From assembly GCA_020636475.1 (NCBI GenBank), contig JACJXU010000015.1, forward strand, positions 1 to 43,167: a stretch of 43,167 nt of DNA, in the 5' to 3' direction. A program made the position numbers and the translations under genes. The stretch is from Chitinophagales bacterium. GTDB taxonomy: Bacteria; Bacteroidota; Bacteroidia; Chitinophagales; UBA2359. Each line of letters starts with the position of its first letter. Position 1 is the stretch's first letter. The notes under the pieces were generated by a model. The model did not search any database. It had not been told where the DNA came from and saw only the letters and a program-made list of their open reading frames with translations. This document shows, piece by piece, positions 32,701 to 39,846 of this stretch.

Positions 32701-32744
32701 ATCATTTTTACCACTGCGATGACATAGAAAACGGTTTGGAATAA
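29724..32744 (+). CDS. Exported tandem amidohydrolase-family protein
   Basis: 1006 residues with ATG at 29724 (a TTG three codons earlier is less likely). A signal peptide (MYKICFFLSVLSCFFSLQAQ) is followed by two amidohydrolase-like halves. The first, about residues 30-435, keeps the composite beta fold (DAVIIDCSGKYIYPAFIEM) but lacks the metal HxH motif and looks inactive. The second, about 580-980, has VTSGIIDEHSHIAIS, a later HVNTFTHILEGYK and the metal-loop region GFNSDDADM, as in imidazolonepropionase-like and dipeptidase-like enzymes. The substrate is unknown. It converges on the TPM gene with a 3-base gap. Confidence 0.88.
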   Translation: MYKICFFLSVLSCFFSLQAQETFPINGTKDQRSDSYVFTHATIYKNYQEKLTDANLHIENGKVVAVGKNINIPKDAVIIDCSGKYIYPAFIEMIADYGISSETQNPKQSYKEGRPQFVSNKKGAYGWNEAIRPEIQAYTLFSADTAAANAWRKMGFGAVLSHQQDGIARGTAVLVSLANKSDNELIIKDKAAAMYSFSKGSSRQDYPSSLMGTIALLRQTYYDAQWYAQNNPSRKEYNLSLAAFNENMALPQIFDPRDRLSELRADKIGDEFGVQYILKGTGEEYQQINDIKATQASFIIPVNYPDAYNVSDPYDALYVDLEKLKHWELAPYNLERLAEANITFAITSDGLKNKTDFWKNIQKSVENGLDSTIVLKALSYVPAQLLQVSDKLGSLENGKIANFFIASDNIFDKGIILESWVQGQMLHFGNSTNTELFANGDYRLWLSDTKRNYTLQISGEKDKQNWEIALDDTLKVKVTPNISEQELSISFSLPPNKEKYRLAAWKNKNNTWQGKGQNAQGEWIDWTLGFIAKNDSLSKKMLKDSLSQNDKMSDDMLTKVCYPFLPYGWTEKPEAATVLIKNATLWTNEKEGILENTDILLQNGKIAAIGKDLPESKAQRIIDATGKYVTSGIIDEHSHIAISKGVNEGTQASSAEVRIGDVVNSQDINIYRQLAGGVTVAQLLHGSANPIGGQSVLIKLRWGYNPEEMKFQNAAPFIKFALGENVKQSNWGDNQRERFPQTRMGVAQVYDDYFNRARIYERESKKPNARRDLELDAILEILNQKRFITCHSYVQSEINMLMKVTEKWGFHVNTFTHILEGYKLADKIKEHGAAASTFSDWWMYKFEVNDAIPYNGAILNEMDIVTGFNSDDADMARRLNAEAAKGVKYGKMSEEDAWKLVTLNPAKMLHIDQQVGSLKVGKDADVVVWNEKPLSVFAKAEYTFVDGICFFDIEKDAQMRQEINAERNRLIQKMLDENKKDGKKKQKPGKKENHFYHCDDIENGLE

Positions 32745-32747
32745 ACG

Positions 32748-33548
32748 CTACCAACTGCCGCTGGCACCGCCGCCACCAAAGCTGCCGCCGCCAAAACCGC
32801 CAAAACCACCACCACCACCGAAGCCGCCGCCGCCACCAAAACCACCGGAACTTCCGCCACCGCTGCCCCACCAAATAGTGCGACCAGATGTACGCCTTTG
32901 GCGCGGATAACGCCCTTCTCCTGTATAAGTTTCGGCAGAAACTACATCGCTCATCGCATTGCTGATGATGATAAAAAAGATGACAATGATAAATAGAAAA
33001 ATCAAAATAATTGCCCAACTGGGCAAACCTTCTTCCTCGATGGGCTTGTACGTTCCCGTAAGCAACTGAAACAAAATATCCGAAGCATCGGAAGTGCCTT
33101 TGTAGTAATCGCCTTGTCGAAACGCAGGCAACATGTAAGTGTCAATAATACGTTTTGACCAAGCGTCCGGTACTTCTGCTTCAATACCGTAACCCACCTG
33201 AATAGCTGTTTTTCTGTCGTTGGGCGCAATAAGAATGACAATTCCGTTATTAAATCCTTTTTGCCCTACACCCCATTTTTCACCAATTTCGTAAGCATAC
33301 ATATTTGGGTCGGCACCGTCTAAAGAAGCAACAGTCACTACGGTAATTTGTGTAGAAGTGCTATCGTTGTACGCTACCAATTTATTTTCGAGTTCATATT
33401 CCTGATTGCGGCTAAAAATATCGGCAAAATCATTTACCAAACGTGGCGGCTGCAAAGGCTTTGGCACATCGAAAGCAACCAAAGATTGACCAAAAAATAA
33501 AAAATATGTAAAAAATAAAAGGGAAAACCTCAACAAATTGGTGCGCAT
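32748..33548 (-). CDS. TPM-domain (Repair_PSII/YgcG-type) membrane protein
   Basis: With ATG at 33548 the protein has 266 residues. A signal peptide (MRTNLLRFSLLFFTYFLFFG) leads to a periplasmic TPM domain (about 30-170: RLVNDFADIFSRNQEYELEN, QITVVTVASLDG, GFNNGIVILIAPNDRK). A membrane helix follows (AIILIFLFIIVIFFIIIS), then a basic segment and a C-terminal Gly-rich tail ending SGSW. The longer frame to 33701 would place 51 unlike residues before the signal and is not chosen. Family members are membrane-tethered proteins of unclear function. It is divergent from the phospholipase D-like gene. Confidence 0.88.
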   Translation of the reverse strand: MRTNLLRFSLLFFTYFLFFGQSLVAFDVPKPLQPPRLVNDFADIFSRNQEYELENKLVAYNDSTSTQITVVTVASLDGADPNMYAYEIGEKWGVGQKGFNNGIVILIAPNDRKTAIQVGYGIEAEVPDAWSKRIIDTYMLPAFRQGDYYKGTSDASDILFQLLTGTYKPIEEEGLPSWAIILIFLFIIVIFFIIISNAMSDVVSAETYTGEGRYPRQRRTSGRTIWWGSGGGSSGGFGGGGGFGGGGGFGGFGGGSFGGGGASGSW

Positions 33549-33639
33549 AGCATGTTTTGTACTTAAAATCAATCTTCTTTGCGATAAGTTCATTATTTTG
33601 CTTAATTTTTTGTCAAATGTACTTGGAAAAGTAGAATTT

Positions 33640-34938
33640 ATGGGCTTTATCCGAAATATTATCCTGAGTGTTTTGTTCTTTTTTATGGGAACTTGCAGCA
33701 TTTTTGCACAAAATATCTACCATATTTTAAATAGTGAAGAAGATGCGTTGCAATGTCGCATAGACCTTATTCAGCAGGCGCAAAATGAAATTTTATTGTC
33801 TTATTACATTTTCGAACCCGACCTTGTGGGAACGCAACTATTAACGCTATTGTTGGAGGCAGCCGAGCGAGGCATAAAAATTTGTATTTTGGTAGATGAT
33901 ATGGGCAATACATTTTCGCGCCAGTATGCACAATACTTATATGAAAAAGGTATCGAAATTCGCGTGTATAACGAGCCTAATTTTCCTAAAATAAATACTT
34001 TTACCCATCGCCTGCACGACAAAATTTTTCTTACCGATGCCCAACGAATGATTATAGGTGGCAGAAATATTAAAAACGCCTACTACAATTTGGCGGAACG
34101 CAATTTTATGGACAGAGATGTATTGGTACAGCAAAAAGCCAGTGTGGATTCGGCACGTGCGCATTTTTATACCCTTTGGAATAACAGCAGCATTACCACG
34201 TGGAAAAAACGAGAACTTCTTACAGAAGAAGATAGAGCCACACTACTTGAAAATATTGAGGCGAATTTAGCCGAATTTGCGCGCTTAAACACTTATCACT
34301 TTGATACGCAGAACGATTGGTCAGAAGGGCAAAAAAATATTCCCAATATTCGTTTTTGGCATAATCAGTTTAAGCAAGAAGGTCGGCAAAAAAGCAATAT
34401 GATTACCGATTCTCTCCTTTATTTGGTGCGCAATGCACAAGAAAATATTACCATTCAAAATCCTTATTTCGCGCCTACCCACGCTTGGCGAAAGGCGTTT
34501 AAAGAAGCACTTAGTAGAGGCGTAAAGGTGAAAGTAATGACCAATTCCGTAGCAACCAACGATGTATTGCTCATGCAAGGTGCTTATCGCAATATGCGCA
34601 AAAGATTGCTTAAATTGGGTATTAGGCTTTGGGAATTTAAGGGTCCGAAAATGGTTCATATGAAAACCATGGTTATTGACGACAGCATTTCGGTTATTGG
34701 CAGTTACAATATTCATGCTGTTTCGCAAAACTGGAACACAGAAGTAGCCGCAGTAGCATTCGACAAAGACGCTGCCGCACAACATTTGGCTTTTATGCAA
34801 CCACAGTTCGACAATGCGGTATATATTTTACCCGAAAAAAATCGCCCCGAAACTAAAATTGAAGCCCCTCTATGTTATAAATTTAGAATGACTTTTGATA
34901 GATTTACCCTTTCCTTTTTATTAAAACACTTTTTGTAA
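33640..34938 (+). CDS. Secreted phospholipase D-family protein
   Basis: 432 residues from ATG 33640, the start that exposes the signal peptide MGFIRNIILSVLFFFMGTCS. Two HKD motifs form the active site: HDKIFLTD (His126, Lys128, Asp133) with IIGGRN following, and HMKTMVID (His340, Lys342, Asp347) followed by VIGSYNI. The domain spacing resembles bacterial cardiolipin synthases and secreted phospholipases. Because of the signal peptide it should act in the periplasm or outside. Whether it hydrolyses or transfers phosphatidyl groups is not settled by sequence. Confidence 0.9.
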   Translation: MGFIRNIILSVLFFFMGTCSIFAQNIYHILNSEEDALQCRIDLIQQAQNEILLSYYIFEPDLVGTQLLTLLLEAAERGIKICILVDDMGNTFSRQYAQYLYEKGIEIRVYNEPNFPKINTFTHRLHDKIFLTDAQRMIIGGRNIKNAYYNLAERNFMDRDVLVQQKASVDSARAHFYTLWNNSSITTWKKRELLTEEDRATLLENIEANLAEFARLNTYHFDTQNDWSEGQKNIPNIRFWHNQFKQEGRQKSNMITDSLLYLVRNAQENITIQNPYFAPTHAWRKAFKEALSRGVKVKVMTNSVATNDVLLMQGAYRNMRKRLLKLGIRLWEFKGPKMVHMKTMVIDDSISVIGSYNIHAVSQNWNTEVAAVAFDKDAAAQHLAFMQPQFDNAVYILPEKNRPETKIEAPLCYKFRMTFDRFTLSFLLKHFL

Positions 34939-34959
34939 AAAAAATTGGTACTTATCGCT

Positions 34960-35886
34960 ATGATACACAACACCCCGGAACAGCTTTTTACGGCGCGCCC
35001 CAACGATACAACTTTAAACAAAATCCTCAACTTTCCTATCACCAGAATTTTTATCTGCACAATTGCTTTTATTGCAATAGTATTTGTACAAGAAATGTTA
35101 GGTTTTGCCGGCTTGTACGTTCCGTACGGAATAGCAACTTATATTTTTCAAGGATTTTCGTCTTTGCTGGTTTTTGTACTTTTCATGCTCATTTTCCACT
35201 TATACACAAGGCTCGTCGAAGAACGACATGCCGTAGAACTCAGCACTTTTGGCGCGGTAAAAGAAACTTTTTGGGGCATTGGCATTGGCGCGACATTGAT
35301 GCTCGTTGTTGCCTTAGTGATGTATCTGTTGGGCAATTATTCGGTAGTAAGTTCGGGAAATTACAAAGCACTTTGGGAAGGATTGGTACTGTTTTGGCCC
35401 GCTGCTTTTTTAGAAGAATTGCTTATGCGCGCCTTGTTGTTTAAAGTGGTAGAAGAATATTTGGGCAGCATTTGGGCACTCGTCATTTCTGCTTTAATGT
35501 TTGGCATTTTGCACCTCACCAACGACAATGCTACTTGGTTTAGTTGTATGGCTATCGCTTTAGAAGCAGGTATTTTGTTGGGCGCAACGTATATGCTTAC
35601 GCGGCGCATTTGGTTGTCGCAGGGCTTGCACTTTGCGTGGAATTTTGTGCAGACTGCTGTGTTGGGATTTGCGGTTTCGGGCAATCAGATGAATAGTTTT
35701 TTGGAAGTAGAAATTTCGGGCAGCGAGTGGATTACGGGCGGAAGTTTTGGAGCCGAAGCCTCTATTATTGCCATTGTTTTATGTACTGCCACAGGTTTTC
35801 TTGTTTTGCGAAAAGCTTTTTTGGAAAAACAATTTGTACTGCCGCGCTGGCGCAGGAAAAAGTATGTTATTATTTCGGAGGAGTAA
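34960..35886 (+). CDS. CPBP-family intramembrane protease homolog
   Basis: 308 residues from ATG 34960 (a TTG five codons earlier gives a longer frame). It has about seven to eight membrane helices and the three CPBP (ABI/CAAX prenyl protease-like) motifs: EELLMR with Glu152, Glu153 and Arg157, then FGILH and HFAWN. Members cleave or process membrane proteins, and several relate to bacteriocin self-protection. The target here is unknown. A strong terminator follows. Confidence 0.88.
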   Translation: MIHNTPEQLFTARPNDTTLNKILNFPITRIFICTIAFIAIVFVQEMLGFAGLYVPYGIATYIFQGFSSLLVFVLFMLIFHLYTRLVEERHAVELSTFGAVKETFWGIGIGATLMLVVALVMYLLGNYSVVSSGNYKALWEGLVLFWPAAFLEELLMRALLFKVVEEYLGSIWALVISALMFGILHLTNDNATWFSCMAIALEAGILLGATYMLTRRIWLSQGLHFAWNFVQTAVLGFAVSGNQMNSFLEVEISGSEWITGGSFGAEASIIAIVLCTATGFLVLRKAFLEKQFVLPRWRRKKYVIISEE

Positions 35887-35907
35887 TAGACAATAATTAA
35901 ACAATAT

Positions 35908-35942
35908 AAAAAAAGTTCGTATAAATGTCGAACTTTTTTTTT
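35908..35942 (+). terminator. Rho-independent terminator after the CPBP gene
   Basis: AAAAAAGTTCG and CGAACTTTTTT form an 11-pair stem with a 9-base loop and a long T run. It can act on both strands. Confidence 0.85.
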
Positions 35943-35943
35943 G

Positions 35944-35951
35944 TATATTTG
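35944..35951 (+). promoter_or_regulatory. -7 box of the higBA locus
   Basis: TATATTTG matches TAnnTTTG and lies 9 bases before the first ATG of the higB remnant. A convincing -33 element is hidden by the terminator T run. Confidence 0.45.
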
Positions 35952-35960
35952 CAACAGTAA

Positions 35961-36299
35961 ATGAGGCTAATCAATAAAAAGATATTAGAAAAACTAAAAC
36001 ATAAAGAAGAAAGGAAACACCTCTTTGACCAATGCCATTGATAAACTGATTAAGGATATTGAGGAAAACAATTGGAAAGACCAAAACGAACTAAATAAAA
36101 CAAGACCGGATGCAGACAATATACACAGTGACGGGTTTTATTTTTCAATATCAATATTGACAGGACAATGATACTAATTGAGTTTAGCGATAACGAAGCA
36201 ACAGTAGTTTGGACAGGAACGCATCAAGCGTATGAAACAACATTCAAGAACAATAAGAACACCATAAAAAAGTGGTTAAGGTCAAACAATTGGATTTAA
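35961..36299 (+). pseudogene. higB: HigB-family mRNA interferase toxin, frameshifted
   Basis: Reading across frames gives MRLINKKILEKLKHK..., then LTNAIDKLIKDIEENNWKDQ and NELNKTRPDADNIHSDGFYF, then FNINIDRTMILIEFSDNEAT and VVWTGTHQAYETTFKNNKN. This matches HigB toxins (RelE fold), including the D-W, P-AD and late GTH segments. Two shifts are needed: one in the A-rich run near 36000-36025, and one at the five-T run near 36139-36143, where a sixth T would restore frame. As read, the toxin is dead. Sequencing errors in homopolymers remain possible. The antitoxin follows 14 bases later, as usual for higBA. Confidence 0.8.
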
Positions 36300-36313
36300 A
36301 AAAAATTGAGCTT

Positions 36314-36451
36314 ATGACAATACAATTCGATATTTTACAATTAATTGAAGTAGGGAAAATTCAAAATGAATTAGATTTTGAAAGAGCGTTGATTGCAGAC
36401 AGAAAATTACGCATTCTATCAAAAGAAAATTCTAATACCAAAACGGTATGA
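36314..36451 (+). pseudogene. higA: HigA antitoxin, N-terminal half, cut by MITE-like insertion
   Basis: ATG 36314 opens MTIQFDILQLIEVGKIQNEL and DFERALIADRKLRILSKENS, the N-terminal part typical of HigA-type antitoxins of this phylum. The frame runs into the repeat at 36433 and ends in TGA at 36449-36451. The rest of the gene continues after the repeat. Confidence 0.78.
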
Positions 36452-36788
36452 AAGTTGCGTATCGTTTTAGGTACTATTAAACGTAAGTATCTGCCCTGCA
36501 AGTTTGGGGGCAAATCTATACTTTGGGTATCTTCATTTTCTTTGCTTGTCCAAAGAAAACGAAGCAAAAGAAACGACACTTTTTTCAAGGTATTTTTGCC
36601 CTATTCGGGCAAAACCGCTGTTTGGGGGCTAAATTTTTTCCAAGGCTTCAAAAATTTTTAACGCCCCAAAACAGCTATACGGCGAAAAAAGATTTTACTG
36701 CTTTTCTTATACCAAAACTTCATGAAAATTACTTACACGAAGATGGCGTTTCTTTTTTTAATACGCAATGATTATTCGGTTTTAGTAT
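36433..36788. mobile_element. MITE-like element, copy B, inserted in higA
   Basis: About 356 bases with imperfect terminal inverted repeats: the left end TACCAAAACGG (36436-36446) and the right end CGGTTTTAGTA (36777-36787), with further matching inward to TTGCGTAT and ATACGCAA. The flanks carry AAATTC on both sides (36427-36432 and 36789-36794), a probable target-site duplication. The interior is nearly identical to 13005-13170. No transposase is encoded, so it would be moved in trans. Confidence 0.78.
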
Positions 36789-36821
36789 AAATTCAACTCT
36801 ATTAGGAAAAAATTAAGGGAT

Positions 36822-37229
36822 TTGATTGAACAATACGAAAACGAAAATTGGAATGCCAATGCAAAAATTACCGATAAGAAACTTAGAGAAAGCGATATAG
36901 CAGAATTGGCTGCGGAGAGGGAGCGTTTTTTTATACAAAGAAGAAAAGAGCTTATCCGAAGAAAATTAAAAAACTTAAATCTTACCCAACAAGACTTTGG
37001 AAAAATTCTGGGACATCAAAGCAAATCCTATATGTCTGAATTGATAAATGGCATAAGACCATTTTCCCTAAAGGATTTGATTGTTATTAATCAAGTTTTG
37101 AAAATTGCCCTAACCGATTTGGTGCCAACTTTTTTAGCGCAATCCGAAAGGGCGAAAATTATTAAAGCCATTAAACAACTTGATAATCCAAAACTAAAAT
37201 TCAACCGAGAAGACTTAACCATAGCATAA
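36822..37229 (+). CDS. higA: HigA antitoxin, C-terminal half with Xre-type helix-turn-helix
   Basis: 135 residues as read from TTG 36822. The same frame extends upstream to the repeat edge as NSIRKKLRD and joins the N-terminal half of HigA. The DNA-binding domain is LTQQDFGKILGHQSKSYMSE...IVINQVLKI (about residues 50-90). In an intact pair this protein would bind HigB and repress the operon. Simple removal of the repeat brings the two halves together one base out of phase, so a further 1-base change has occurred. The fragment could still be made from the internal start and bind DNA, but its ability to bind a toxin is doubtful. Confidence 0.75.
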   Translation: MIEQYENENWNANAKITDKKLRESDIAELAAERERFFIQRRKELIRRKLKNLNLTQQDFGKILGHQSKSYMSELINGIRPFSLKDLIVINQVLKIALTDLVPTFLAQSERAKIIKAIKQLDNPKLKFNREDLTIA

Positions 37230-37257
37230 GCACTATCAACAAATTACAGACCTATTA

Positions 37258-38526
37258 TCACTGCACAAACCGATACTTAAACGCAACTTTCGCCCCTACC
37301 GCCAACTGTCGGTTTCCTTTTGGGGTTAGAAATGTATCGCTGTACGCTACTTGGCTTCCCAAACTTATTACATGATTGTGCGTTAAATACACATCATAAT
37401 CCACACCCGCCAGATACGCTAATTGGTTTTGGTGGAACATTTTTTTCGCCAAAGGCGCATTCAAATACGCTACATCTATGTACATCGTGCGCAAAGTGTT
37501 GTACGCAAAACCCGCAAAAAAGTTCATACTTGCTGGCGCGTGTAACCAAGAAAGGTAATGTGGCTTTTTGTATTTCACCACCATCGGATAGCTGCGGTAC
37601 ACCAACTCTACAACTTTGGCTTGCGGCGTTTCGTTTTCGGTGAGCGTATAGTTCTGCGCAACTCTTGTTTTTGGTACAAATCCCGTTTCTACCGCCCAGT
37701 TTTTATTTATATCATAACCAATTTTCAACCAATATGCCTCGCCGGTGCTTCTTTGTTCTTGCCAGTTTTGTGCATTTATATTATTGTAAATGTGGGTAAG
37801 ATTTTTTTGAAACTCAAAACCTGCGTACAAACCTTTAAACGGAAAATTGGGCATAGGCGACGAACCATAATTGCTCGCCCAGTGTACACGGTCTGTTTTT
37901 TTGGAAACAAGTTTAGGCAAGCTCGTTTTTACAGCTACTTTTTGCGGCTGAATTGTTGCCAGCATTTGCTCTTCCTTGCTACTTACTTTTTTGCTTTCGA
38001 TAGGTTTTAGTTTGCTTGCCAGCGAAATTGGCTGATACTTTTCTTTAAAGTTGTTTTTATTCGTCGTTTGTGCCGAAACCAACGCAAGCGGCGAGTACAA
38101 TACCGACCACAAAGGTACGGCGGGTGCTGTACTAAAGGCAAACGATTCGCCGGACAAACTGGCTTCAGCATAGTCGCGTGGCAACAAATTGCCGTGGTGG
38201 GTGGACGAAGCAAAAGTTGCAGTTTCGGCAGTTGTCGAAGAGGTATTGTTTAATGTAGAAGTATATTCAATATTGTTAGAATTTTTTGGTGTGATAGAAA
38301 CTTGTAAGGAATAATTGCTTAAAAAGTAGCCCAAGCTGCTAAAAATGGCAACGCCCATAGCAATAGCAGCGGCATAACGGTTCTTTAAGCGAAAGCGACT
38401 TTGGGCAGCGGCAGGTGGCGCGTTTTCCAAGCTATGCCGCACCTTATCCCAAAGTTGTGGCGGAGGATTTGGCGCAAAGTTTTCTAACTTTTGCTTTATC
38501 AAATCATCAAATTTTTCGTTAGACAT
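37258..38526 (-). CDS. Putative anti-sigma/beta-barrel fusion membrane protein
   Basis: 422 residues. Residues 1-45 (MSNEKFDDLIKQKLENFAPN) are a cytosolic segment like those of anti-sigma proteins of this phylum. One membrane helix follows at about 50-70 (YAAAIAMGVAIFSSLGYFL), then a Ser/Thr/Pro-rich linker to about residue 220. The C-terminal 190 residues are rich in alternating aromatic beta strands and end in Phe-X-Gln (KYRFVQ), as in PorT-like outer-membrane barrels. It overlaps the ECF sigma gene by 8 bases, which supports co-regulation. The anti-sigma role is inferred from this pairing. Confidence 0.72.
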   Translation of the reverse strand: MSNEKFDDLIKQKLENFAPNPPPQLWDKVRHSLENAPPAAAQSRFRLKNRYAAAIAMGVAIFSSLGYFLSNYSLQVSITPKNSNNIEYTSTLNNTSSTTAETATFASSTHHGNLLPRDYAEASLSGESFAFSTAPAVPLWSVLYSPLALVSAQTTNKNNFKEKYQPISLASKLKPIESKKVSSKEEQMLATIQPQKVAVKTSLPKLVSKKTDRVHWASNYGSSPMPNFPFKGLYAGFEFQKNLTHIYNNINAQNWQEQRSTGEAYWLKIGYDINKNWAVETGFVPKTRVAQNYTLTENETPQAKVVELVYRSYPMVVKYKKPHYLSWLHAPASMNFFAGFAYNTLRTMYIDVAYLNAPLAKKMFHQNQLAYLAGVDYDVYLTHNHVISLGSQVAYSDTFLTPKGNRQLAVGAKVAFKYRFVQ

Positions 38527-39097
38527 ATTTTTCTTTACTTCCGGAAATTTTTTGTTCTAAAATCATTTGTTGTAATAAATATCGTGCGCGCGACAACTGC
38601 GACTTAGACGTGCCTTCGCTTATCTGTAGTTGGTCGGCAATTTCCTGATGGCTATAGCCTTCAATAACAAAAAGGTTGAAAATAGTACGATAGCCCGGAG
38701 CGAGTTGGTTTATCATATTCATCAAGTCTTCCGCCGACAAGTGTCCTATTATTTCATCGCTGTAAGGCTCTTCTTCTAAGTAATTTACTTCCAAGATAGG
38801 ATACATATTCACTTGCTTTCGGTAGTGTTCTATGGCTGTATTGACAAAAATACGCCTCACCCAACCTTCAAACGAACCTTCTCCCCGAAACTGTGCCAAA
38901 TTTCTGAACACCTTAATAAATCCCTCTTGCATCACATCTTCGGCGGTATGTGTGTTTTTGGTATAGCGCAAGCACACGCCATACATTTTCGCCGCAAATC
39001 GCTCGTACATAGCCTCTTGTGCTTGTACATTTCCCTTTAGGCATCTGGCTATTAGTTCAGCCTCGTCCGTTTTTTTCGTAAATATTTTTTTAAACAT
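38519..39097 (-). CDS. ECF-type RNA polymerase sigma factor
   Basis: 192 residues with sigma region 2 at about 18-95 (YERFAAKMYGVCLRYTKNTH, AEDVMQEGFIKVFRNLAQF) and region 4 at about 125-185 (LAPGYRTIFNLFVIEGYSHQ, EIADQLQISEGTSKSQLSRA). Regions 1 and 3 are absent, as in extracytoplasmic function factors. It directs RNA polymerase to a specific set of stress or envelope promoters. The overlapping downstream membrane protein is the likely regulator. Confidence 0.92.
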   Translation of the reverse strand: MFKKIFTKKTDEAELIARCLKGNVQAQEAMYERFAAKMYGVCLRYTKNTHTAEDVMQEGFIKVFRNLAQFRGEGSFEGWVRRIFVNTAIEHYRKQVNMYPILEVNYLEEEPYSDEIIGHLSAEDLMNMINQLAPGYRTIFNLFVIEGYSHQEIADQLQISEGTSKSQLSRARYLLQQMILEQKISGSKEKYV

Positions 39098-39161
39098 GCT
39101 TCGTACGTTGTAAAGTAGATGATAGTTAAATCAAAAAGGTTGCATGATTAACGAAACGCAA

Positions 39162-39752
39162 TTAGTTTGTTTTTCGTGTAGCAAGATACAATAAAAATTT
39201 CTTCAACGCAATAGCTCTGTGGCTAATTTCATCTTTTATTTTACTATCTAATACGGCAAAAGTCTGCGCATAGTTTTCGGGAATAAACACAGGGTCGTAG
39301 CCAAAACCCTTTTCGCCAGTTGCCTGTTCCGCAATTTTTCCCCGCACGATGCCTTCAAAACAAAGCTCCTCTGTTGCCGTTTTCCACACCAACACAGTCC
39401 GAAATTGCGCTACTCGATTTTCCGTCCCTTCAAGTACCTGCAACAACTTTTTTATATTGTCTGCCGCCGTACAATTTTCGCCCGCGTATCGTGCCGTCCG
39501 CACGCCCGGCGCACCCTTTAGTGCAGCTACTTCCAAGCCTGTATCTTCGGCAATACAAGGTATTCCATTATATCGAAACAAAGTATTTGCCTTGTGCAAC
39601 GCATTTGCTTCTAAAGTTTCAAAAGGCTCCTCAATCACTTGCTCGAATGGCAAGTCTTTTAGCGACAACACTTTCCAGTCATCCCCCAAAATTCGTTGTA
39701 TTTCTTCTTTTTTATGCTTATTAGATGTAGCAAATAATAACTCAGTAGGCAT
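39162..39752 (-). CDS. rdgB: XTP/dITP diphosphatase (Ham1/RdgB)
   Basis: A 196-residue pyrophosphatase that removes non-canonical purine nucleotides (ITP, XTP, dITP) and so protects DNA and RNA. FATSNKHKKEEIQRIL is the N-terminal substrate motif, AEDTGLEVAALKGAPGVRTA the central metal-binding motif, GFGYDPVFIP the base-recognition segment and SHRAIAL the C-terminal motif. It is divergent from accD, with a possible -7 box TAACTTTG (39762-39769) for accD in the shared spacer. Confidence 0.94.
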   Translation of the reverse strand: MPTELLFATSNKHKKEEIQRILGDDWKVLSLKDLPFEQVIEEPFETLEANALHKANTLFRYNGIPCIAEDTGLEVAALKGAPGVRTARYAGENCTAADNIKKLLQVLEGTENRVAQFRTVLVWKTATEELCFEGIVRGKIAEQATGEKGFGYDPVFIPENYAQTFAVLDSKIKDEISHRAIALKKFLLYLATRKTN

Positions 39753-39846
39753 GTTTTGTATTAACTTTGTGACAGCAAATAATTTTTTTGCTTAAATTTA
39801 AACAAAATTTTTTAACCTTTATTTATAAAAAATCGCCCAACAAGCT

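Noticed and set aside
33549..33701. Upstream start of the TPM-domain protein
   Set aside because: The 51 extra residues lie before the signal peptide and overlap the opposite gene's promoter region. ATG 33548 fits a secreted protein.
36433..36788. Clean excision of the element restoring the higA frame
   Set aside because: I first thought the frame was restored exactly. Counting bases shows that the joined halves are one base out of phase (GGA AAA AAT TAA), so only approximate continuity is claimed.
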